From Cladorhizidae sp. MBARI D1340-BT2 (taxonomy: Eukaryota; Porifera; Demospongiae; Poecilosclerida; Cladorhizidae): DNA of 64,000 nucleotides. The position numbers and the translations under genes were made by a program. Shown here in pieces: positions 10,383-22,596 of this stretch; positions within the stretch are counted from its first letter, which is position 1, and each line of letters begins with the position of its first letter. Under the pieces are notes generated by a model that saw nothing but the letters and a program-made list of their open reading frames with translations, was not told the origin of the DNA and ran no database searches. The stretch is taken from positions 97,211 through 161,210 of the forward strand of contig JAQNBH010000214.1 of assembly GCA_028752905.1 (NCBI GenBank), in the 5' to 3' direction.

Positions 10383-11735
10383 ATGGCAGGAACATTATTA
10401 TTAAGTTTGTCAGTGTTAATATTAGTAGTTTATGGTTTAAGAAGATGGGTGCTAAGGGTTACTATTATGGTGATGGCATTAGTGGGCTTTACTAGTATTT
10501 GGTTTGAGGGGTGTTTTCTGCCTATGGGGGGGTATGGGTTATTAACCAGTAGTTGAGTGGACGTATCTAGGGGGATGCTTGTAATTGCTTGCTTATCATT
10601 ATTATTAGTATATAGTTCGAAAAATACAGATCCGGAGGAGGGGGATTCTTGGATTTTGTTGGTGTTAATGGTATTATTGGGGTCTTTACTATTAGTTTCT
10701 TCGGTAAATTGGGTTTGCATATATTTAGCTTTAGAGTTACAAACTTTAATACTTTTTATTTTAGTGGCAAAAACAAATAGTGCCTATGGTACAGAAGCAG
10801 GATTAAAGTATTTGGTTTTAGGGGCGATTTCTTCTGGGTTATTTTTATTTGGGTGTGCTTTATTATACGGGGCCTCTGGGGAGACGAGCGCTCAAGGGAT
10901 TAATTCAGTATTAATGGGGCAGGGGGGGAAAATATTTCTGACCATATCGTTATTATTTAAATTATCGGCGGCCCCCTTTCATATGTGGGCTCCCGATGTG
11001 TATGAGGGCGCGCCTACCATAAGTACCGCTCTATTGGTTATAATACCCAAAATAGGGGTTTTTACAGTATTAGTACAAGTGGGTTTAGTAAGTAATGTGA
11101 TTCTTTTTTGTGGGGTTATGTCTATTATTTATGGAGCAGCGGGGGCTTTAAATCAAACTAAAATGAAGCGTTTATTGGCCTATAGTGGGGTCGGGCATAT
11201 GGGGTTTATTCTTTTAGGGGTTGGAATCGGGTCTTTTGAAAGTATTCAGGCCAGTTTAATATACATGATAATATATACTGTAATGTCAGTGTGTGTGTTT
11301 TCAGTGCTTTTATCTTTAAAATTAACTCGGGTTCTTATAATTGAGGCTAGTAGTTTATCTAGGGATAATTTGGTAATAGCTTTTACATTAGGTTTAACGT
11401 TTTTATCTACTGCGGGGATCCCGCCTTTAGCGGGGTTTTTAGGTAAATGGTGAGTATTATTATCGGGGATGTCCAGTGGCTATTTTTTAATTTGTCTGGC
11501 CGTAGTAATGGCCTCCGTAATAGGTGGGGTTTATTATGTGAGGATGGTTCAAATAATATATTTTACAAACTATTTTTTGTTAACTTGGCAAAAAGTTCTA
11601 AATAGATCAGATGTAATAAAATTTAGGAAGTCAATCCCTTTGGGGGGTGCTATTTTTATTATTCTGTTTTTAATGGTGTCACCCAATTGAATGTTACAGA
11701 TGGCCCATGATGCTACAATAAGTCTATATATCTAG
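10383..11735 (+). CDS. nad2: NADH dehydrogenase subunit 2, copy 2
   Basis: Identical in translation to 5672-7024, 7 nt after nad4 and 7 nt before nad5. Confidence 0.95.
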
Positions 11736-11742
11736 GAGATCG

Positions 11743-13419
11743 ATGTATATATTAGTATTATTTCTGCCTTTATTAAGTGCAATAGTATCTGGATTATTTG
11801 GAAGGAAAATAGGGAGAAAGGGGACAGGTACATTAACGTCTGGTTGTATGGGTATTAGTCTGGTTGTCTCTTGTTGGATTTTTTATGAGACAATTTTAAA
11901 CTCTTCAGTTACTTATATAAAGTTATGAAAATGGTTTGATTCAGAGTTGTTAACTACTTATTTTGGGTTACAATTTGATAGTTTAACTTCAATTATGTTG
12001 GTAGTAATAACTAGTATATCGGTATTAGTTCATATTTATTCAACTGGGTATATGTCGGATGATCCTCATCTGCCCCGATTTATGTCTTATTTATCACTAT
12101 TTACTTTTTTAATGATGGTATTAGTCACAAGTGATAATTATGCTCAGTTATTTATAGGTTGAGAAGGAGTGGGGCTATGTTCTTATCTTTTAATAAATTT
12201 CTGGTTTACAAGGATAAAAGCGAATAAGGGGGCAATGAAGGCTATGTTAATAAATCGAGTGGGGGATATAGGGGTAGTTTTGGCTATGATAAAGATTATT
12301 GAAGAGTTTGGGGGCTTAGAATATTCAACTGTTGGTAGTGTTTTGAGTGGCCCGGGCTATATTAATAAAGAAGGTCTTACTATAATTAGTTTATTATTAT
12401 TTTTCGGGGGAGTGGGGAAATCGGCTCAATTAGGTTTACATACTTGATTACCAGATGCGATGGAAGGTCCTACCCCGGTATCTGCCTTAATACATGCGGC
12501 GACAATGGTAACGGCTGGGGTTTTTTTAATAATAAGATCCGCCCCTTTTTTTGAGGGTTCTCCTTTAGCTTTAACTATAATAACTATAGGGGGGGCTTTA
12601 ACGGCTCTTTTTGCGGCTAGTGTGGGGATAGTTCAAAATGATTTGAAAAAAGTAATTGCTTATTCTACTTGTAGTCAATTAGGTTATATGGTAATGATCT
12701 GTGGTTTATCGAGTTATTATGTTAGTTTATTTCATTTGGTGAATCATGCTTTTTTTAAGGCTTTATTGTTTTTAAGTGCTGGCTCTGTTATACATGCCAT
12801 TAGTGATGAGCAGGATATGCGAAAAATGGGGGGGGTGATAAAATCTCTTCCCTTTTCTTATGTTATGATTTTAATCGGGTCCTTATCATTAATCGGGTTC
12901 CCTTATTTAACAGGGTTTTATTCAAAAGATTTGATATTGGAGTTAGTGTATGAGAAGCATTGTATGGTTTTTGCTTATTGATTGGGTAGTTTTTCTGTTT
13001 TATTAACTGCGTTTTATTCCATAAGGTTAATTTATTTAACATTTATAACTAATACCAATTCGAAAAAGGAGGTATTTATAAAAGTGCATGAGTCAAATTG
13101 AAACATAATTTTTCCTTTACTTTTATTGGCCTTTGGAAGTATATTTGTGGGGTATTTGGGAAAAGAGTTAATATTATCCAATATTATTTCTCCAATAATA
13201 CCTAGTTATGTTAAAATGGCGCCTTTATTATTAAGTTTGTTAGGGGCATTATTGGCTCTTGTGGTATATGATCGCGGCTTAGTTGAGAAGGGAGGGTTGT
13301 ATTTAAATTATGTCTTTTATACTTTTTTTAATTCGGGTTGACAGTTTAATTATGTTATAAATCATTTTTTGACTTTTAATTTGTTAAATTTGGGTATAAG
13401 ATGTAAGAAAGTTAAATAG
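11743..13419 (+). pseudogene. nad5: nad5, 3'-truncated, running into cox3 leader
   Basis: nad5 up to codon 551 (13394), then the join at the end of the 219-bp repeat into the cox3 leader. Nine foreign codons and TAG (13417-13419) follow. The last 62 residues of nad5, including the C-terminal membrane helix, are missing. Confidence 0.87.
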
Positions 13420-13437
13420 ATTAGTATAATTTTGTAG

Positions 13438-14226
13438 ATGGCTGAGCAAGTATACCATCCTTATCACTTAGTAGATCCTAGTCCATGGCCTTTAATAGGG
13501 GCATGTGGGTCATTTTTTACTACGGTGGGCGGGGTAACGTATTTTCATTATAGTCAAACTGGATTATTAGTAATGGGTTTAGTTATAATAATGGGGACAA
13601 TGGTAGCGTGATGGCGGGATGTGATTAGAGAGGGAACTTACCAAGGATGTCACACATATATTGTGAGGCAAGGTTTAAAATATGGTATGCTTTTATTTAT
13701 ACTATCAGAGGTTTGTTTATTTTTCTCTTTTTTTTGAGGGTTTTTTCACAGTAGTTTGTCACCCACTATTCAAATAGGGGGGGTTTGACCGCCCGTGGGG
13801 GTCAACCCATTAGACCCTTTTTCTATTCCTTTATTAAATACGGCTATTTTACTAAGTTCTGGTGCAACGGTGACCTGGGCCCACCATGGGCTAATTAGTG
13901 GCAAAAGAAAAGAAGCCCGAAAAAGTTTGGCTTTAACAGTTATATTGGGGTTAATATTTACTAGTTTACAGGGAATGGAGTATTATTACGCCCCTTTTAC
14001 AATATCTGATTCAGTGTATGGTTCTACTTTTTTTATCACAACAGGGGCGCACGGCGGGCACGTTTTAATTGGGAGTACGTTTTTACTAATTTGCTTATAT
14101 AGATTAATAAATTTTCAATTTACCAAACATCATTATTTGGGGTTTGAGGCAGCGGCTTGATATTGGCATTTTGTTGATGTGGTGTGATTATTTTTGTTTA
14201 TTTTTATGTATTGATGAGGTGCCTAA
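13438..14226 (+). CDS. cox3: Cytochrome c oxidase subunit III
   Basis: 262 aa, seven-helix subunit of complex IV. It begins [19 protein letters not shown], the classic HPYHLV and PSPWP motifs. [14 protein letters not shown] (about 204-217) and [15 protein letters not shown] near the C-terminus confirm it. The WHFVDVVW block uses TGA for Trp. Its leader (13388-13429) is made of a 15-mer from the nad4-nad2 junction and a 16-mer identical to the rnl 5' end (27873-27888). TAA at 14224. Confidence 0.97.
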
Positions 14227-14240
14227 AGCAAGACCATGAT

Positions 14241-14475
14241 GGGGCAATGAATTTTATAACTACAATAATAAATATGAGGGCGCCTGGGATAACCATCGAT
14301 AGAATGCCATTATTTGTTTGATCAATTTTAGTGACGGCAATTTTATTATTATTATCCTTACCTGTATTAGCTGGGGGGATTACGATGTTATTAACCGATC
14401 GAAATTTTAACACCGCTTTTTTTGATCCTGCGGGAGGAGGGGATCCGATTTTATATCAACATTTATTTTGGTTTT
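14241..14475 (+). repeat. 235-bp internal cox1 copy in the cox3-trnK spacer
   Basis: Equal to cox1 20202-20436, codons 162-239. It ends two codons before the catalytic H242 and runs straight into the trnK 5' end. It has no start codon in context, so it is a duplicated segment and not a gene. It is the longest of the switch repeats. Confidence 0.92.
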
Positions 14476-14548
14476 GGGTATATAGCTCAATTGGTAGAGC
14501 TACGGGCTTTTAACCCGGAGGGGATTGGTTCGATTCCAATTGTATTTA
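14476..14548 (+). tRNA. trnK: tRNA-Lys (UUU)
   Basis: D arm GCTC/GAGC, anticodon arm ACGGG-CTTTTAA-CCCGG (TTT), T arm ATTGG-TTCGATT-CCAAT. The acceptor GGGTATA/TGTATTT is weak: pairs 1-3 are all G-U and pair 6 is U-G. The 5' edge coincides with the end of the cox1 copy. atp8 starts 1 nt after the discriminator base. Confidence 0.87.
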
Positions 14549-14549
14549 A

Positions 14550-14759
14550 ATGCCACATTTAGATGTAGTTTCTTATTTTACACAATATATGTGAGCAGTA
14601 TTCGCTTTATTGTCCTTATTTTTTATAATGGGTTTAGGTATTTTGCCGGTTTTACAGCGACAATTAGTAGCGCGAGTTAGGGGTTCGCGTGGATTTCGAG
14701 CCGAAAAGGCCAAAAGCCCGGCCCCCGGTGAAATAATTACGTATTTACTCCAACTATAA
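14550..14759 (+). CDS. atp8: ATP synthase Fo subunit 8
   Basis: 69 aa stator subunit of ATP synthase. It starts MPHLDVVSYFTQYMWAVFAL, with the usual N-terminal MP.LD and one membrane helix (about 14-34), then a basic tail (RQLVARVRGSRGFRAEKAK). TGA at codon 14 or 15 is Trp. The last five codons (TYLLQL end) lie in an 18-mer identical to atp6 384-401 read in another frame, and the stop falls at the join to an atp9 copy. The true C-terminus may therefore have been replaced. Confidence 0.93.
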
Positions 14760-14943
14760 ATGGGGTCCGAGGTGATAACCGGTTTATTTTCATATAGGCC
14801 GGGGCATGTATTATGGTAGTTATACAAAAGTGATAGTTTGAAATGTGGGCTCCCGGGTCTTACTATAAGTCTTGAAAATAGAAAATGTCGGTTCGATTCC
14901 GGCCCTCTTCTGGGTATACTATAGAGTTTGATTCTTATATGAT
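14758..14943 (+). repeat. atp8-nad4 spacer, fully tiled with gene copies
   Basis: In order: 14758-14784 atp9 start (27 bp), 14782-14849 cob (68 bp), 14843-14855 nad2 (13 bp), 14856-14868 nad5 (13 bp), 14869-14911 trnS 3' half, 14918-14943 cox2 (26 bp, source 2869-2894). Neighbouring tiles overlap by 3 and 7 nt of shared sequence at the first two joins. Only about 6 nt have no source. Confidence 0.87.
14869..14911 (+). pseudogene. trnS: 3' half of tRNA-Ser (UGA)
   Basis: Same 43 nt as 4127-4169, here reached from atp8 through the cob fragment. Confidence 0.83.
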
Positions 14944-14945
14944 CA

Positions 14946-16406
14946 ATGTTAAAATCAGTACTAATATTGCCTCTAATGGGGATGGTGGCTCTATTAATAA
15001 CCCCTAGAAATGAGATAATGCGTTTATGGAAAGTAGGCTTAGAATGGTCTGTATTGACATTAACCGGGACTATTCTTTTATGGTCCTCTTTTGATGGGGC
15101 GGGGCAATTTCAAGTGGTTCACCGGTTAGAGTGGATGCCTAGTGTAGAGCCGGAATTCGGGGTTATTGTTTTAGGGGTTGATGGGATATCTATTTTTTTT
15201 ATAATATTGACGGCTTTATTAATACCTATTAGTGTTTTAATAAGTTTAAAGTCGATCAAGTTTTTGATAAAGGAGTTTCTATTATGTTTGTTGTTTATAG
15301 AAGAATTACTAATAGGGGTTTTTACAGTATTAGATTTAGTTGGGTTTTATATCTTATTTGAGGGGATTTTAATTCCTATGTTTTTAATAATTGGTATTTG
15401 GGGTTCGAGGGAGGAGAAAATCAAGGCTTCTTATTATTTTTTTTTTTATACTTTTCTGGGTTCAGTTTTTATGCTATTAGGGATATTTACGCTTTATGGT
15501 AATGCGGGGAGTACTGATTATCAAATTTTATGTTGTTTAAAAATAGAAAAAGGCTTACAATATTTAGTTTTTTGAGGTTTTTTTTTTAGTTTAGCTATTA
15601 AAATCCCCAAAATACCTTTTCATATTTGATTACCCCAGGCGCATGTGGAGGCCCCTGTGGCGGGTTCTGTGATTTTAGCGGGGGTTTTATTAAAATTAGG
15701 GGGCTATGGCTTTATTAGGTTTTTGTGGGCTTTATTTCCCGACGCCTCCGAATATTTTTCCCCTTTAATTATGAGTTTGAGTTTATTTGCGATTATTTAT
15801 GGAGGTTTAACTACTTGTCGGCAGGTAGATTTAAAGCGTATAATTGCTTATTCTTCAGTGGCTCATATGGGATTGGTAACGGCTGGGGTTTTTAGCCATA
15901 CAATTCAGGGTTTAGTAGCTGCTATTTTTTTAATGTTAGCTCATGGTTTAGTGAGTTCAGCTTTATTTATGGCAATTACTTTTTTATATGACCGATATCG
16001 AACTCGTTTAATAAAATATTATCGTGGGATGGTTATAACTATGCCGTTGTTTGGTATGTTATTGTTGATTTTAGTTTTGGCGAACGCTTCTATCCCTTTA
16101 AGTTGTAGCTTTATCGGTGAGTTTTTGTCTTTATTGGCGGCTTTTGAGTATAGTATTTTAGCGGGTTTATTGGCTTCGACGGGGATAGTGATATCTGCGG
16201 GGTACTCGATTTATGTGTATAATAGAGTGTGTTTTGGGTTGTTTTCGAAATATATTTATTTTTCAAGGGACTTAAATCGTCGGGAGTTTTATAGTTTATT
16301 GCCCTTGATAATCTTAATAGTTTTAATGGGGGTATTTCCTTTTTTGGGGATAGATGTGGTAAAGGGGGCTATTATATTTCAAGAATGACCATGGATTTGG
16401 GTATAA
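14946..16406 (+). CDS. nad4: NADH dehydrogenase subunit 4, copy 3
   Basis: Same product as 4204-5664. This copy has the inferred native upstream neighbour, atp8. Confidence 0.95.
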
Positions 16407-16413
16407 GATTGAA

Positions 16414-17766
16414 ATGGCAGGAACATTATTATTAAGTTTGTCAGTGTTAATATTAGTAGTTTATGGTTTAAGAAGATGGGTGCTAAGGGTTACTATTATG
16501 GTGATGGCATTAGTGGGCTTTACTAGTATTTGGTTTGAGGGGTGTTTTCTGCCTATGGGGGGGTATGGGTTATTAACCAGTAGTTGAGTGGACGTATCTA
16601 GGGGGATGCTTGTAATTGCTTGCTTATCATTATTATTAGTATATAGTTCGAAAAATACAGATCCGGAGGAGGGGGATTCTTGGATTTTGTTGGTGTTAAT
16701 GGTATTATTGGGGTCTTTACTATTAGTTTCTTCGGTAAATTGGGTTTGCATATATTTAGCTTTAGAGTTACAAACTTTAATACTTTTTATTTTAGTGGCA
16801 AAAACAAATAGTGCCTATGGTACAGAAGCAGGATTAAAGTATTTGGTTTTAGGGGCGATTTCTTCTGGGTTATTTTTATTTGGGTGTGCTTTATTATACG
16901 GGGCCTCTGGGGAGACGAGCGCTCAAGGGATTAATTCAGTATTAATGGGGCAGGGGGGGAAAATATTTCTGACCATATCGTTATTATTTAAATTATCGGC
17001 GGCCCCCTTTCATATGTGGGCTCCCGATGTGTATGAGGGCGCGCCTACCATAAGTACCGCTCTATTGGTTATAATACCCAAAATAGGGGTTTTTACAGTA
17101 TTAGTACAAGTGGGTTTAGTAAGTAATGTGATTCTTTTTTGTGGGGTTATGTCTATTATTTATGGAGCAGCGGGGGCTTTAAATCAAACTAAAATGAAGC
17201 GTTTATTGGCCTATAGTGGGGTCGGGCATATGGGGTTTATTCTTTTAGGGGTTGGAATCGGGTCTTTTGAAAGTATTCAGGCCAGTTTAATATACATGAT
17301 AATATATACTGTAATGTCAGTGTGTGTGTTTTCAGTGCTTTTATCTTTAAAATTAACTCGGGTTCTTATAATTGAGGCTAGTAGTTTATCTAGGGATAAT
17401 TTGGTAATAGCTTTTACATTAGGTTTAACGTTTTTATCTACTGCGGGGATCCCGCCTTTAGCGGGGTTTTTAGGTAAATGGTGAGTATTATTATCGGGGA
17501 TGTCCAGTGGCTATTTTTTAATTTGTCTGGCCGTAGTAATGGCCTCCGTAATAGGTGGGGTTTATTATGTGAGGATGGTTCAAATAATATATTTTACAAA
17601 CTATTTTTTGTTAACTTGGCAAAAAGTTCTAAATAGATCAGATGTAATAAAATTTAGGAAGTCAATCCCTTTGGGGGGTGCTATTTTTATTATTCTGTTT
17701 TTAATGGTGTCACCCAATTGAATGTTACAGATGGCCCATGATGCTACAATAAGTCTATATATCTAG
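16414..17766 (+). CDS. nad2: NADH dehydrogenase subunit 2, copy 3
   Basis: Identical in translation to 5672-7024. Part of an uninterrupted nad4-nad2-nad5 block. Confidence 0.95.
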
Positions 17767-17773
17767 GAGATCG

Positions 17774-19615
17774 ATGTATATATTAGTATTATTTCTGCCT
17801 TTATTAAGTGCAATAGTATCTGGATTATTTGGAAGGAAAATAGGGAGAAAGGGGACAGGTACATTAACGTCTGGTTGTATGGGTATTAGTCTGGTTGTCT
17901 CTTGTTGGATTTTTTATGAGACAATTTTAAACTCTTCAGTTACTTATATAAAGTTATGAAAATGGTTTGATTCAGAGTTGTTAACTACTTATTTTGGGTT
18001 ACAATTTGATAGTTTAACTTCAATTATGTTGGTAGTAATAACTAGTATATCGGTATTAGTTCATATTTATTCAACTGGGTATATGTCGGATGATCCTCAT
18101 CTGCCCCGATTTATGTCTTATTTATCACTATTTACTTTTTTAATGATGGTATTAGTCACAAGTGATAATTATGCTCAGTTATTTATAGGTTGAGAAGGAG
18201 TGGGGCTATGTTCTTATCTTTTAATAAATTTCTGGTTTACAAGGATAAAAGCGAATAAGGGGGCAATGAAGGCTATGTTAATAAATCGAGTGGGGGATAT
18301 AGGGGTAGTTTTGGCTATGATAAAGATTATTGAAGAGTTTGGGGGCTTAGAATATTCAACTGTTGGTAGTGTTTTGAGTGGCCCGGGCTATATTAATAAA
18401 GAAGGTCTTACTATAATTAGTTTATTATTATTTTTCGGGGGAGTGGGGAAATCGGCTCAATTAGGTTTACATACTTGATTACCAGATGCGATGGAAGGTC
18501 CTACCCCGGTATCTGCCTTAATACATGCGGCGACAATGGTAACGGCTGGGGTTTTTTTAATAATAAGATCCGCCCCTTTTTTTGAGGGTTCTCCTTTAGC
18601 TTTAACTATAATAACTATAGGGGGGGCTTTAACGGCTCTTTTTGCGGCTAGTGTGGGGATAGTTCAAAATGATTTGAAAAAAGTAATTGCTTATTCTACT
18701 TGTAGTCAATTAGGTTATATGGTAATGATCTGTGGTTTATCGAGTTATTATGTTAGTTTATTTCATTTGGTGAATCATGCTTTTTTTAAGGCTTTATTGT
18801 TTTTAAGTGCTGGCTCTGTTATACATGCCATTAGTGATGAGCAGGATATGCGAAAAATGGGGGGGGTGATAAAATCTCTTCCCTTTTCTTATGTTATGAT
18901 TTTAATCGGGTCCTTATCATTAATCGGGTTCCCTTATTTAACAGGGTTTTATTCAAAAGATTTGATATTGGAGTTAGTGTATGAGAAGCATTGTATGGTT
19001 TTTGCTTATTGATTGGGTAGTTTTTCTGTTTTATTAACTGCGTTTTATTCCATAAGGTTAATTTATTTAACATTTATAACTAATACCAATTCGAAAAAGG
19101 AGGTATTTATAAAAGTGCATGAGTCAAATTGAAACATAATTTTTCCTTTACTTTTATTGGCCTTTGGAAGTATATTTGTGGGGTATTTGGGAAAAGAGTT
19201 AATATTATCCAATATTATTTCTCCAATAATACCTAGTTATGTTAAAATGGCGCCTTTATTATTAAGTTTGTTAGGGGCATTATTGGCTCTTGTGGTATAT
19301 GATCGCGGCTTAGTTGAGAAGGGAGGGTTGTATTTAAATTATGTCTTTTATACTTTTTTTAATTCGGGTTGACAGTTTAATTATGTTATAAATCATTTTT
19401 TGACTTTTAATTTGTTAAATTTGGGGCATTTGGTTACTTATCGGGTGATTGATAGAGGATTATTAGAAATAATGGGGCCTAAGGGGATATCTCGGATATT
19501 GATAAGATTAACTCAAAACATCAGTAATTTACAATCTGGGATGGTGTTTAATTATGTTTTAATAACGGTCATATTTACGGGTTTATTTCTTTCTGGGGTG
19601 GAACATTATTATTAA
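17774..19615 (+). CDS. nad5: NADH dehydrogenase subunit 5, complete
   Basis: 613 aa antiporter-like subunit of complex I with its long C-terminal extension. Motifs: [19 protein letters not shown] (about 138-156), [25 protein letters not shown] (about 237-261) and [17 protein letters not shown] (about 332-348). TGA is Trp throughout. The start [13 protein letters not shown] lies 7 nt after nad2. The last seven codons including TAA are identical, in another frame, to the nad2 5' end. Codons 478-550 form the 219-bp repeat copied into the nad6-cox3 spacer. Confidence 0.96.
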
Positions 19616-19637
19616 GTTTGTCAGTGTTAATATTCCC

Positions 19638-19708
19638 GCCTCTATAGTTTAATAGAAAAACATTTGTCTTGTAAACAAAAATTATAAGTGCGATTCTTGT
19701 TGGAGGCT
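19638..19708 (+). tRNA. trnT: tRNA-Thr (UGU), copy before cox1
   Basis: Same sequence as 2407-2477, here between complete nad5 and cox1. Confidence 0.93.
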
Positions 19709-19718
19709 TTACTAGTAC

Positions 19719-21287
<1,569 letters not shown>

Positions 21288-21319
21288 TAACATAGAAACC
21301 CCACCACTTTATAGCGGGG

Positions 21320-21392
21320 CGGGGGTTGGCCAAATGGCAAAGGCATTAAGTTTTGATCTTAATTATTATGGGTTCGAGTCCCTTGCCCCCGA
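21320..21392 (+). tRNA. trnQ: tRNA-Gln (UUG), copy 2
   Basis: Same as 16-88. Here the full upstream context (cox1) is visible. Confidence 0.93.
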
Positions 21393-21393
21393 T

Positions 21394-22113
21394 ATGTTAA
21401 ATACTTATTTTGATCAATTCTGTGTAGTAGAGTTAATAACCCAGAATCGAGTCGGGGTTTTTACTAATTCTTCAATGATGGTAATATACGGAGTTAGCGT
21501 GATTTGGTTGTTATTTAAAGGGGGGGAGTTAATCCCCCATCGTTGGCAGTTAATAATGGAATTAATTCACAGTAATGTGCGCTCCGTTGTTTCTGAGGGT
21601 TTAAGAAAAGCAGGTGAAAAGTATTTTCCTTTTGTTTTATGCCTTTTTTTATTTATAGTTATATTAAATATTTTGGGGCTTTTGCCTTACGTATTTACTC
21701 CAACTGCACATTTAGTAGTGACCTTCGGTTTATCATTATCAATAATGATGGGAGTAACTTTATTAGGGGTTCTAACTTTTAAAATTGAGTTTGTAAGTAT
21801 ATTAGTGCCTCGGGGGGTGCCCCTAATATTAGCCCCTATATTGGGAGTAATAGAGACACTAAGTTATATGATAAGGGCGCTATCTTTAGGTCTTCGGTTA
21901 GGGGCGAATATATCTGCAGGGCATTTATTATTTGCGATTTTATCCGGGTTTTCCTTAAATTTGTTTTTTAATGGGTATTTGTTTTTAGGGTGTTTTTTGA
22001 TATTTCTAATGGCGTCTATTGCGCTATTGGAGATGATGGTGGCAGTAATTCAGGCGTATGTGTTTAGTTTATTAACCACCATTTATTTAGGGGACACAAT
22101 TGCCCTACATTAA
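21394..22113 (+). CDS. atp6: ATP synthase subunit a, copy 2
   Basis: Same 239 aa as 90-809. The downstream exit of the 28-bp repeat (22120-22147) goes to atp9. Confidence 0.96.
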   Translation: MLNTYFDQFCVVELITQNRVGVFTNSSMMVIYGVSVIWLLFKGGELIPHRWQLIMELIHSNVRSVVSEGLRKAGEKYFPFVLCLFLFIVILNILGLLPYVFTPTAHLVVTFGLSLSIMMGVTLLGVLTFKIEFVSILVPRGVPLILAPILGVIETLSYMIRALSLGLRLGANISAGHLLFAILSGFSLNLFFNGYLFLGCFLIFLMASIALLEMMVAVIQAYVFSLLTTIYLGDTIALH

Positions 22114-22183
22114 AAAAGGGGGTTTATTTCTTTCTGGGGTGGAACATGTGGGAGGCGTCAAGAGGCCCTTAATTATGTTATAA

Positions 22184-22468
<285 letters not shown>

Positions 22469-22493
22469 TTTTTAAATTTTTAATTTTAATTTA

Positions 22494-22564
22494 GACATAG
22501 TAGCTTAAGGGATAAAGCGTAAGACTGTTAATCTTAGTATATTAGTTCAATTCTAATTTATGTC
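22494..22564 (+). tRNA. trnN: tRNA-Asn (GUU), copy 2
   Basis: Same as 1190-1260, but the 54-bp repeat behind it leads directly into nad5 and not trnE. Confidence 0.92.
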
Positions 22565-22596
22565 GGATGCAATAAGTCTATATATCTAGGAGATCG

